From Bacteroidota bacterium (GTDB lineage: Bacteria > Bacteroidota > Bacteroidia > Chitinophagales > Saprospiraceae): a stretch of 64,000 nucleotides of DNA. Where the stretch lies: positions 58,712-122,711 of the forward strand of contig JAFMBH010000003.1 of NCBI GenBank assembly GCA_017858735.1, written 5' to 3'. The notes below the pieces were generated by a model, which saw only the letters and a program-made list of their open reading frames with translations, was not told where the DNA came from and searched no databases. Within the stretch, counting starts at the first letter, position 1. Each line of letters begins with the position of its first letter. The position numbers and the translations under genes are program-made. Below are positions 39,647 to 49,269 of this stretch, in pieces.

Positions 39647-40831
39647 ATGAATATGCAAATAATAAATAAGTGGACAAAATTAAGGGTATTTTTTATCACC
39701 TGTGTATTTTTGTTCTTCGTTTTAAATGTTATTTCTCAGGATAGACTTTATTCAAATTTTTTGGGAAATGAGGCTGCCTTCAATCCTTCCCTTTCAGGCT
39801 TTAGAGGAGCTTTTTCTATTTCAGGCCGATTTGTTTCTCAATGGCAATCTCCACAGCTAAATGCTTATAGAACTGGTTTGTTCAAAATGGAAGAAAGTCT
39901 CCCCTGTTCCATTTTTGACTATGATTTACATGCAGAATACAATGAAGAGGGTTCAGGTATTTATAAAACCATGCGTTTGGGCGGAAATATTGCGGGAACT
40001 GCTCCATTTGAAACCGGAAAAAGTACCGTTCATAACATAAGATTTGGTATAGGTCTCGCCTGGCAGTTTAATGCTGTAAACTTTAATCAATTGGTTTTTT
40101 CGGACCAGCTTGACCCCAAATATGGTGCATTTGATGCTTTTGGAAACCTAAACCAAAGCTCATTTATCGCCCCATTAAACAATAGAACTAAATGGTTTTT
40201 TACCCCTGCAGTAGGGTTCTGCCATCGTATTTTATTTAATAGTGAAAATAAAAAATCATCCACTGTTTTATGGGGATTAGCCATGCATCATTTAATTGGG
40301 CTGAGTAATGATAAAAACTGGGGCCAGGCAGAGTCCATTCTTCAGTTGGAAACCACTCTGCCCTATCGGTTTCATGGATTTGTCCAATTTGAATTTATCC
40401 CATATTATCATTTGGGTCAATTTCTTAGTGTAAAACCACACGTGTCGTTCGAAATGCAGAGTAATCTTCACTATTGGAATGTAGGCTCTCATTTTTCGTT
40501 AAACCGACATTTTTCTATTGGAACTTTCGTACAACAAATTTATAATTTTGAACAAAATAATGATACCCAGTGGATTTCCCTTCAACTTGGATTTGGTCAC
40601 AACGTACTTAAAGACAAAAAAATAGAACTGGGATTCACCTATAATATACCCCTCACTGGTCTCAGAAATAATATTGGTCCCTTTCTTGAAGCTAATCTGG
40701 CTTTTCACTTCAGCAAAAGTCCCGGTTGTGGTATCCTGGGCAAAGACAATGCCATGGCTTATCCCGGTGTTCAATGTCCCAGCTCATCATTTAGTCGGGA
40801 ACGACGAAAATTATATGAAAATATATGGTAA
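39647..40831 (+). CDS. PorP/SprF family type IX secretion system membrane protein
   Basis: Signal peptide, DRLYSNFLGNEAAFNPSLSGFRGAFSISGRFVSQWQSP, ELGFTYNIPLTGLRNNIGPFLEANLAFHF; overlaps a CHU_C protein gene. Confidence 0.85.
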   Translation: MNMQIINKWTKLRVFFITCVFLFFVLNVISQDRLYSNFLGNEAAFNPSLSGFRGAFSISGRFVSQWQSPQLNAYRTGLFKMEESLPCSIFDYDLHAEYNEEGSGIYKTMRLGGNIAGTAPFETGKSTVHNIRFGIGLAWQFNAVNFNQLVFSDQLDPKYGAFDAFGNLNQSSFIAPLNNRTKWFFTPAVGFCHRILFNSENKKSSTVLWGLAMHHLIGLSNDKNWGQAESILQLETTLPYRFHGFVQFEFIPYYHLGQFLSVKPHVSFEMQSNLHYWNVGSHFSLNRHFSIGTFVQQIYNFEQNNDTQWISLQLGFGHNVLKDKKIELGFTYNIPLTGLRNNIGPFLEANLAFHFSKSPGCGILGKDNAMAYPGVQCPSSSFSRERRKLYENIW

Positions 40832-43800
40832 ATATGAAATTAGTAAGATACTTTAAATATATTTTTATATATATTTTATTATATTTCAATATATTAAGTG
40901 TAAATGCGCAAACTAATCTCTGTAATGACAATGATTGTGGAGATGTTTTTGCTACCTATAGTCCGATAGGTTCCAATGTTTTTTGTGAAGGGGCAACGGT
41001 CATTCTACAAAATAGAAGTTCCACTAAAGATTTTGAAGTTTTCTATATTGATTGGGGAGATGGTAAAAAAGATACGGTGCGAAATTATGACGATATAAAA
41101 CACGTTTACACTTATTCTTCACCATTTAAACGTTGCGAATCAAATGCTAAATTCAACCAAATAATCAGTTATATTGGGGAGAAAAAATGTGGCACAAAGA
41201 AGAGTTGCAATACTGCAACCACCGTTGTTAGTGTCAAATTAAATCCGGAGGCAAACATTGATATTCAAAGCGAATATTGTCTGGGTAAAACGATAAATTT
41301 CAAAGAGAACGGTTGCCATGGAGAAACCTATCTATGGGAATTTGGCGACGGAAAAACGAGCACAGATAGGAATCCTACCCATTCTTACGCAAGTACAGGA
41401 TTTTACAACGTAAAACTTACCTCTTTTAATGAATGTGGCTCTAATACGACCATAAAACCAATCAGGGTAGTTGATTTTCCCAAGGCAGGATTTACTATAA
41501 ATCCGGCGAAAGGGCTTTGTGGCCCGGGAGGCATTCAACTGAAAATGAATGATGATTTATGGGGAATAGGAAGTTGGAAAATCGATCCACAAGACACTAT
41601 GTCCTGGAAATTTTTAGATACAACATACACCTTGTCTTCCAAAGATTTAAAAATAAACGCCAAAAAAACAGGAGATTTCACCATCACTCATACCTCACAA
41701 AATGTTTGTGGTATGGACAAAAGTACAATGAAATACAAGGTTTTTAATCCGCCAACCTATCAAATAGACACTCCGAATATTTTTTGTGAAAAAGCAGTGA
41801 TTACCGAAAAAGATTTAAAATTTACCTCCGGTGGTGACATAAAATCAATTTCATGGACCTTTGAGGGTGCAGATAGAAGCGTAGATTTTTCTGAACGTTT
41901 CAGTGCGCTGACATTTACCAGATCAGGTACGGTTACCATGAAAATCGAGTCGGAAGTCTGTAGCACACTGACCCATCAGATACCTATTACCGTCATTAAA
42001 AACCCAAGCATAAACCTGAATGAAAATCCAAATCAATTTTGTGAAGGTGGTGACACATTGGTGCTCAAAGCGAGTCCTTTAGGAGGACGTTGGAAAGGAC
42101 AGGGCATCATAGATCCAATAAAAGGAACCTTTTACCCTAAGGATTTGCCTGAAAATACCTCCATTACGTTGACATACCAAATAGGAAATGGAGACTGCAG
42201 TGCTTCTGAATCATTTAAAATAGCCATTATTGCTACGCCTGCCATTTCGTTAGGTGTAGATTCATTTTGCTTAGGCGATGCTCCAAAATTATTACTTGGT
42301 AAACCGGTCGGAGGAGTATATTCCGGCATTGGAGTAGATCCCGTAAGTGGGATTTTTTCTCCTGTATTGAGCGGACCAGGCCGATTTAATGTTTCCTATA
42401 CTTTAGATAAATTGAATGGCTGTCGCATTACAGCAAGCGATATCATTCTGGTAGATAAACCTCCAGTTCTGACCTTAGCAGATAGTCTCTTATTTTGCAA
42501 CAGCAACAAAGTTTCAAACTTATTGGTAGAAACAGATTTGAAAGTTGATTCAACGAAGGGAAAATTCACTTGGGGAGGAATAGGAGTCAATTCATCGGAA
42601 GGTTCCTTAAATACTACCTTGCTTCCTCAAAATGAAATATCTACATTATATGTACAATATGACCGCTACGGATGCTCTGTCAAGGATAGTGTTTTTGTCA
42701 AATCCACCAACACGCCCCTTCTTTCTCTATCCAAAGACACTACGCTTTGCATTGATGCCATGTCATTCCAACTTACCTCAAATATTCCAGGAGGCATCTG
42801 GACAGGAAAAGGAGTAGATACTCAAAAAGGATTGGTAGATTTATCTATTCCAAATTCAGGGAAACACCTTTACCAATATATTTTCAGACCTGAAACTTCT
42901 TGTTTTCAAGAGGGAAACGTTACCATTGATTTACTCAATCCAGGATTAACTATTTCAGCTGGAGATCGTTTGGAAATTTGTCCCGATGCCACCCCATTTT
43001 TACTTTCAGGAGGATTTCCCCTGGGAGGCACCTGGACTGGCCCAGGATTATCAGGAGCCGACGATGCTTTAGTCAACACATCTCTTTTATTACCTGGTGA
43101 AAATAAATTTATTTACTGCCTGAGTGATCCAAATTTTAAAGCTTGTAAGGCTTGTGCGACTAAAATCATTTATTTAAATGCTGCGCCTATCCCAGATTTT
43201 ATATTACCCAATAATATTTGCTTAAATACGGCATTTAGCCCGCAAAATAAAAGTGTGGGTGGAAATGAATTTCGTTGGACTACAGAAGAAAATCAAAACA
43301 GCGATAAGAAAAATCCAAGCTTCGTTTTCCAAGAACCCGGGCTTAAAAACCTCAAGTTAGAGGTGATAAACGAAAAAAACTGTCGAACCAGTAAGGAATT
43401 AAGCTTCAATGTTTCCGCCCCAGCTAATATAAGCATTACTCTTTCTGACGATGAATCATGCGCTCCTTACACCGTTTCAATAAATAAAATATCCTCGGGA
43501 GATAATTTATCTATTACATGGATTAATGGAAAAGATACCATCTTAAGTGCCGATCCTCCAACGTGGAAACTTGAAGGTACGAGAAAAGATACGACCTATA
43601 AAATTGAGGCCATTGCTAAAAACAGCTGCGCTGAAATTAAAGATGTCAAGGAAATTGTAATACACCCCCTTCCGAAAGCCATTTTTGGCACCTTTCCATT
43701 GGAAGGTTGCTCCCCTTTGTCCGTTAAGATGGCCAATGTTAGTGAAGGTGGACCATTACAATATATTTGGGATTATGGCAATGGAAATCTAAGCTTTGAT

Positions 43801-45708
43801 TCATTAGCAGAAGAACAATTATACTATCTTGATGGAACAGATTACAAAGAATACAAAATCACCTTAAGGACAGAAAATGCTTGCGGAAAAGATAGTTTGG
43901 AAAAAACAATTTCAGTTTACAAAAGAGATACAGAAGCCTTTTTTGAAATTGAATCATTGAAGGGATGTCCCCCTTTTCAACTTACTGCCAAAAGTTTTTC
44001 TTCTTCTGGCGCTGAGCTCAACTGGCAATTGAGCTCCCCTGACGGAAAAATTATTTCAGGAAATCAGCCTATTTTTAATCCAATATTAACAGCCTCAGGT
44101 GAATATAATTTACTATTAGGTGCTACTAAATGTGGCACAGACACCTTACAAACGAAGATAAACGTTTGGCCTGCTCCAATAATTACACCTATAAATAAAG
44201 ACAATTACTGTCTTAATGAGACAATACCCAGCTCTTTTTCGATAAATGATTTGAGCAATGTATCCAATATTTTGTGGCAGCACGGTGATGGAACTACTTC
44301 GAATAATATTAATGCGCAGCATACCTATAAGTTAGCAGGCACCTATATAAGCACATTGACAGCTACCTCAGCCATCAATGCTTGTAAAACAACGCAAGAC
44401 AAAATCATCACTATTCATCCCCTACCCGATGTAACTTACAATTCAGATAAAATGGCTGGATGTCCACCCTTATCGGTTCAATTTAAACATCAAGTAGAAA
44501 TAGGAACAACTTATTCCTGGCATTTTGAAGATTTACCCCCCATCAATGAAATAAATCCAATCTATATTTTCAATAAAAGTGGTCAGGCGAAAATCATATT
44601 GACAGCTACCAATAGATTTGGCTGTAAGGAAGAAGGACAGCCCATAGAAATTTCTGTTTATCCCAAGCCAACGGCCAATTTCACCCTTTCAAAGGATGAA
44701 GTATGTGAATTTGCAATGTTAGAGGGACTAAAAAATAAATCACTCGGTTCTATCCAATTTGAGTGGAAATGGCAAGACGACATTTACACAGACGTTGAAC
44801 CTAATCTCTTTGCTGACAAAAACAAAGGCGATTATGATCTTTACTTAATCGCAAAAAATAATTTTGGATGTAAAGACTCACTAGTTAAAAAGATTAAAGT
44901 AAATACACAATCTTTTGCAGGTTTTGATATTTTATCGCCCACTATTTGCTTAGGAAAAACGCCTTTTATTACCAATAAAAGCAATAACGCCAATCAGTTT
45001 CAATGGTTCTTAAATACGACATTGGTAAGCGAGCAAGCAAATCCATCAATTAACATTTCTCGTATTGGTGATTTTTCCATTACGTTGGTCACAGCTCAGA
45101 ATGATAAATGCAAGGATACATTAACATTGATTAAAAACATTACCGTCCTGCCTTCACCTGAAGCCAATTTTGATTGCCGCACTAATTTTATTGAACGCAC
45201 TATTGGAGAAGTACAGTTTACTAATAAATCTAATTTTTCCAACCGATACTTTTGGAATTTTGGTGATGGCATTACCTCAGATGCTTTGTCTCCCATACAC
45301 GAATACAGTATAAACAGAAAGATTGAAGTAAAATTGATTGCTTATGCAGACTATTTAAATGGGTTTTATTGTTCAGACACCATCATAAAATCTATTGAAC
45401 CAGAATGGATTACCACCTTTCATGCACCTAACGCTCTGGTACCCTCAGCAAATAACCCAGAAATTCAGGTATTCAAACCAGTAGGCATAGGCCTTGCCGC
45501 TTATGAAATACAGATCTACAGTCCCTGGGGAGAAAGGGTGTGGTATTCCAACAAATTAAACCTGGATGCACCCGAAGAAAGTTGGAACGGAAGTAAAAAT
45601 AATATAGGACCAATTCTTCCTCAGGGAGCTTATATTTGGCAGGCTGTGGTAACCTTTGTTAATGGCAAAAAGGAAATTTTTACAGGTTCTGTGAGTATTT
45701 TAAGATAA
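40825..45708 (+). CDS. Giant PKD/Ig-like repeat surface protein with gliding-motility-associated (CHU_C, T9SS type B) C-terminal domain
   Basis: Signal peptide; multiple PKD motifs (YLWEFGDGKTSTDRNPTHSY, YFWNFGDGITSDALSPIHEY); C-term FHAPNALVPSANNPEIQVFKPVGIGLAAYEIQIYSPWGERVWYSNKL...GAYIWQAVVTFVNGKKEIFTGSVSILR. Confidence 0.92.
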   Translation: MVNMKLVRYFKYIFIYILLYFNILSVNAQTNLCNDNDCGDVFATYSPIGSNVFCEGATVILQNRSSTKDFEVFYIDWGDGKKDTVRNYDDIKHVYTYSSPFKRCESNAKFNQIISYIGEKKCGTKKSCNTATTVVSVKLNPEANIDIQSEYCLGKTINFKENGCHGETYLWEFGDGKTSTDRNPTHSYASTGFYNVKLTSFNECGSNTTIKPIRVVDFPKAGFTINPAKGLCGPGGIQLKMNDDLWGIGSWKIDPQDTMSWKFLDTTYTLSSKDLKINAKKTGDFTITHTSQNVCGMDKSTMKYKVFNPPTYQIDTPNIFCEKAVITEKDLKFTSGGDIKSISWTFEGADRSVDFSERFSALTFTRSGTVTMKIESEVCSTLTHQIPITVIKNPSINLNENPNQFCEGGDTLVLKASPLGGRWKGQGIIDPIKGTFYPKDLPENTSITLTYQIGNGDCSASESFKIAIIATPAISLGVDSFCLGDAPKLLLGKPVGGVYSGIGVDPVSGIFSPVLSGPGRFNVSYTLDKLNGCRITASDIILVDKPPVLTLADSLLFCNSNKVSNLLVETDLKVDSTKGKFTWGGIGVNSSEGSLNTTLLPQNEISTLYVQYDRYGCSVKDSVFVKSTNTPLLSLSKDTTLCIDAMSFQLTSNIPGGIWTGKGVDTQKGLVDLSIPNSGKHLYQYIFRPETSCFQEGNVTIDLLNPGLTISAGDRLEICPDATPFLLSGGFPLGGTWTGPGLSGADDALVNTSLLLPGENKFIYCLSDPNFKACKACATKIIYLNAAPIPDFILPNNICLNTAFSPQNKSVGGNEFRWTTEENQNSDKKNPSFVFQEPGLKNLKLEVINEKNCRTSKELSFNVSAPANISITLSDDESCAPYTVSINKISSGDNLSITWINGKDTILSADPPTWKLEGTRKDTTYKIEAIAKNSCAEIKDVKEIVIHPLPKAIFGTFPLEGCSPLSVKMANVSEGGPLQYIWDYGNGNLSFDSLAEEQLYYLDGTDYKEYKITLRTENACGKDSLEKTISVYKRDTEAFFEIESLKGCPPFQLTAKSFSSSGAELNWQLSSPDGKIISGNQPIFNPILTASGEYNLLLGATKCGTDTLQTKINVWPAPIITPINKDNYCLNETIPSSFSINDLSNVSNILWQHGDGTTSNNINAQHTYKLAGTYISTLTATSAINACKTTQDKIITIHPLPDVTYNSDKMAGCPPLSVQFKHQVEIGTTYSWHFEDLPPINEINPIYIFNKSGQAKIILTATNRFGCKEEGQPIEISVYPKPTANFTLSKDEVCEFAMLEGLKNKSLGSIQFEWKWQDDIYTDVEPNLFADKNKGDYDLYLIAKNNFGCKDSLVKKIKVNTQSFAGFDILSPTICLGKTPFITNKSNNANQFQWFLNTTLVSEQANPSINISRIGDFSITLVTAQNDKCKDTLTLIKNITVLPSPEANFDCRTNFIERTIGEVQFTNKSNFSNRYFWNFGDGITSDALSPIHEYSINRKIEVKLIAYADYLNGFYCSDTIIKSIEPEWITTFHAPNALVPSANNPEIQVFKPVGIGLAAYEIQIYSPWGERVWYSNKLNLDAPEESWNGSKNNIGPILPQGAYIWQAVVTFVNGKKEIFTGSVSILR

Positions 45709-45818
45709 TTTTTCACTGATGCAGAAAAAAAAATGAAAAATGAGTCTTTTGTAACGGGAAAATCGTATTTTTGAATTTAAAATAAACAGTTTAAATTACT
45801 GATTATTAATATATTAAA

Positions 45819-46670
45819 ATGAGAAACCCCCATAAACCTCTTTTATTGGCTATTATTCTGGTATTGGGTATAACAATATTCAGTGCTTGTGAAACCAGAG
45901 AAAAATCAATATTACCTAAAACTCCTCAACAAAATGAACTGGATATATCGGTTCCTTCCTTTGCAATGCTTGAAATTGTAGGTTCAGAGACTGAGCCTAT
46001 ACAAGTAAAAAATGAAGTGGAGCTATCAAAATCAGAAGTCATTGAAGAAAATATAATACCCATTCAAAATAAAAATGAATTAGTATTTAAAGGCGGTGAA
46101 GCTCCCGTTTCCCCTGTTAAAACGGGCAACGGATTTTCGATTTTAGTATCATCATCCCGTTTGGAAGTAGGCGAACCAATAACGTTTTATGTCAACACTA
46201 CCGCTCCATTAATCTGGCAATTAGGAGATGGAACCACTAACACAGGCAAAAAAATATCTCACATTTTTCAAAAACCAGGACAATACAAAATAGAAGCCTA
46301 CAACGCTGATAAAACGCAGCGTAATCGCATTGAAATATTAGTTCTTTGTTCCTCTGAATATGTATTAAATAAAATAAATGTGATTCAAAAAGCAGCCTAT
46401 TCAAATGATGAAAAATGGTTACTAAAGAGCATTGATGAATTTAAAAAACTGTTTAAATCTAACGCTATGCTCATCGATTTGAACCAGGCTAGTCAGGGAA
46501 AAAGCAACAGAAAATTTGCTGATGTCGATTCGTTCATAGATTATTTTTTAATTAGAACAGAACAAAACAAAGAAAAAGGTTTTGTAGACTTATCGGTAAT
46601 AAACGGCGTAAGACAGTTAGAAACTGCTACAGAAAGTTCATTATTATCAAAGATTACTTTATATGAATAG
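45819..46670 (+). CDS. PKD-domain lipoprotein of unknown function
   Basis: Lipobox (TIFSACETRE); PLIWQLGDGTTNTGKKISHIFQKPGQYKIEAYN. Confidence 0.75.
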   Translation: MRNPHKPLLLAIILVLGITIFSACETREKSILPKTPQQNELDISVPSFAMLEIVGSETEPIQVKNEVELSKSEVIEENIIPIQNKNELVFKGGEAPVSPVKTGNGFSILVSSSRLEVGEPITFYVNTTAPLIWQLGDGTTNTGKKISHIFQKPGQYKIEAYNADKTQRNRIEILVLCSSEYVLNKINVIQKAAYSNDEKWLLKSIDEFKKLFKSNAMLIDLNQASQGKSNRKFADVDSFIDYFLIRTEQNKEKGFVDLSVINGVRQLETATESSLLSKITLYE

Positions 46671-48030
46671 TACCTTAATAAGACTATTCCTTGCATGGAT
46701 ATTCATAGTTCAGATTGGCTCTTTACCATTAAATGCCCAGGATGGCATTTATAAAAATGGGAATAAATTCACTTTTGAAGCACCAAAAGCAAACAATGTT
46801 CCAGTTGGTCATACGATAGAATCCTGGAGTATAAAAAGGCAGGAAATTGAAATATCTTTAAATGAAAAGAAGCTAAACTTCGGGAATTTAGCTTACGGAA
46901 TGGCTCAGGAATTACATCAGTGTTTTAGAATTATCAGTGATGATGATAAAATTTTACGTCTAAAAGAAGCAGCTAAAAGGCATGCTTTAAGCCTTTTTAA
47001 AGATGCTCGGGGAGAAATATCAGGAAGTACGCCCTATTATGGTATGACTTTAGGCGAAAGCGGGCAGATTAACGAAAATTATTTGAATTTAGGTGCATAT
47101 ATGGATATGCTAATAGCGCAACCTAATGAGCAAACAGGAATAAATATTTGCTGGGCATTACCCAGCGAAGAATCTGAAAAAACAGTTGTTTTTAGTTCAG
47201 CCGGTTTTTCAAGTCCTATTTACCTTCCAAATGGACAAAAACACCCGGACAACCTTTTGTACGAAGTGTACAGGGGGTCTTTACCTGTTCGGGAACGTAT
47301 AGGATTTCTGCAAAATGGGTTACCTATCGAAAAGACAATTTGCAAAGAAATGTTTTTTGAGCTACGCTGTTTTTTAGATCCTGAACCAAAATTAAGTCTA
47401 AATGCTCCAGATAAATTCTACTGGCAAGTTGCCTTCATAAGAATAAGCAAGGTTTCTGACGAAAAGCTATGTGAAAATTTACCAGAAGTAGCATGTACTT
47501 TGCCCGATGTATCGATTTTAACTTCTGATATTGCCCTGATTGATTCTGCTGAAAATAATATAACATTAAAATCTGCTACTCCTCCCAAAGCATATAAACC
47601 CCTTTCGCCGTTTACCTATTTAGTACCTGGCTTCGGAATGAGGCATTTTCAATCTATGAAAGAAAATAAACCCAAAATTCCCATTTGGCCTATTGTAACA
47701 GGCGTTTGGCTGGGAAGTGGTTTTTTTGCTGCAGTAAGTAAAAAGCAATCATCTATTGATTATGTCATTCATAAAACAACTTTTTCAATCACTGAAAATG
47801 AAACAGCATATCTAAATGCAAATAAATGGAACCATCGAAGTTTGATAAGTGCTGCTGCGAGCTTAGGCATCTGGATAATAAATGATGCTGGTCTTTTTTT
47901 AAAAGATAAAAAAGCGAGGCGAACCAGTCGTGAGTTATTTATGAATACCGTGCCATCAATAGGTTACCAAAAAAATAGTCTTTATCCATTTGTAAATCAA
48001 CCCGTGGCAGGTTACAGAATAAAATTCTAA
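46663..48030 (+). CDS. Secreted or envelope protein of unknown family
   Basis: Signal peptide (LFLAWIFIVQIGSLPLNAQD); hydrophobic C-terminal segment (YLVPGFGMRHFQSM...WPIVTGVWLGSGFFAAV); overlaps the upstream gene by 8 nt. Confidence 0.7.
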   Translation: MNSTLIRLFLAWIFIVQIGSLPLNAQDGIYKNGNKFTFEAPKANNVPVGHTIESWSIKRQEIEISLNEKKLNFGNLAYGMAQELHQCFRIISDDDKILRLKEAAKRHALSLFKDARGEISGSTPYYGMTLGESGQINENYLNLGAYMDMLIAQPNEQTGINICWALPSEESEKTVVFSSAGFSSPIYLPNGQKHPDNLLYEVYRGSLPVRERIGFLQNGLPIEKTICKEMFFELRCFLDPEPKLSLNAPDKFYWQVAFIRISKVSDEKLCENLPEVACTLPDVSILTSDIALIDSAENNITLKSATPPKAYKPLSPFTYLVPGFGMRHFQSMKENKPKIPIWPIVTGVWLGSGFFAAVSKKQSSIDYVIHKTTFSITENETAYLNANKWNHRSLISAAASLGIWIINDAGLFLKDKKARRTSRELFMNTVPSIGYQKNSLYPFVNQPVAGYRIKF

Positions 48031-48033
48031 TTC

Positions 48034-49176
48034 ATGAAAAAGGTACCTGTAATAATACTGCTGATTGGAATATGGTTTCCGTCTTGTGTTAAGTGGGATT
48101 TAGAAAAATTTCCCCTGAATACATTTTCTCAAGATTACCCAGTTTCCCCATCTATTGACACACAATACGTTCACCAGTTCATACAAATTACGGACGGAAC
48201 CTTTAGAATCATTGGTACAAATACCAAGCAGGAAATAAATCTCTTACAAGTCAGTGCCGACGGAAAATCTGCCAATCTTGCCATCTCGCCAGGAATAGGA
48301 AAAGCTATAGATATACAAAATGGTATAGGCCAAAATGCTTTCGGCACCTTAGTACAAAGAAAAGAAGGCATTACCTTTTTACAATATTCTGACGGCCTTT
48401 CACCTTCATTACAATCCATAGTTAGTGGAGATTTATCTAAAAAATTTCCACTTATTGAAAGCTCTGAGGGATTTCATTGCACCACAACAAAAGATGGAAA
48501 CTGGATTATAGCCGGAACCATGAAGCAATCAACACAGGATAGCCGATTATTCATGAGTTCTTTAAAGGCTGGAGGTGCTTCAGATTGGATACATACTTAT
48601 GAAACTAATCTTCAACCCTATGGAGTTTATTTAATGGACAATGGTACCTATTATTTATTGACAGGCAGACCCAACGGAAATGCCCTTTTACTTAGATTTA
48701 CAAATAAAGGCACGCTAACCCTATCAAAACCTTTACAAAATATTTATCTTTCGAAAGAGGGAGGAATCTCGGGTAACGGAAAATCTATTTATATAACCGC
48801 AGCACAAAAAACCTTGAAAGGATATAAAACCTCAGTAACCTCTTATTCCTTAAACGGTGACAGAGAATGGGAATTCACAAAAGAATCTAATACTGGTATA
48901 AGCAAAGGCATAAAAATTCTATGCGAAAAGGAAGGGCAAATCATTCTATTGGAAAGAGAAGGAAATATTTCAAATAATCAAAATTATAATCACCGGTTAA
49001 TCAGGCTAAATGCAGCGGGAGAGCTTTTATGGGAGAGTTTATTTCTACCTGAAAAGCCAAACGAAAAAATAGTAGATCTAATTATTTCAAATGATTTTGG
49101 TTATGCCCTGTTAGGAACAGATCCAACAGGCTATAAAATTATAAAAACCGATGTATTTGGTAAAATAAAACCCTGA
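48034..49176 (+). CDS. Putative beta-propeller lipoprotein
   Basis: Lipobox (IGIWFPSCVKW); repeated segments such as GNWIIAGTMKQ, GTYYLLTGRPNGNALLLRFTNKG, FGYALLGTDPTGYKIIKTDVFGKI. Confidence 0.65.
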   Translation: MKKVPVIILLIGIWFPSCVKWDLEKFPLNTFSQDYPVSPSIDTQYVHQFIQITDGTFRIIGTNTKQEINLLQVSADGKSANLAISPGIGKAIDIQNGIGQNAFGTLVQRKEGITFLQYSDGLSPSLQSIVSGDLSKKFPLIESSEGFHCTTTKDGNWIIAGTMKQSTQDSRLFMSSLKAGGASDWIHTYETNLQPYGVYLMDNGTYYLLTGRPNGNALLLRFTNKGTLTLSKPLQNIYLSKEGGISGNGKSIYITAAQKTLKGYKTSVTSYSLNGDREWEFTKESNTGISKGIKILCEKEGQIILLEREGNISNNQNYNHRLIRLNAAGELLWESLFLPEKPNEKIVDLIISNDFGYALLGTDPTGYKIIKTDVFGKIKP

Positions 49177-49269
49177 TTATTAGCGTAAAAGATTAATTTA
49201 ATATATATTTGTGTTTAATCTTTCTAAATTACTCCCAGTCAATTTAATTAATGTAGCTCATTCTTATGT

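Noticed and set aside
40850-40900. AT repeat tract at the start of the giant gene as a phase-variable repeat
   Set aside because: It encodes the hydrophobic signal peptide (YFKYIFIYILLYFNIL) and is not a uniform short tandem repeat.
45766-45773. Promoter TATTTTTG upstream of the PKD lipoprotein
   Set aside because: The upstream TTTG is only 14 bp away, too close for the usual spacing; unresolved.
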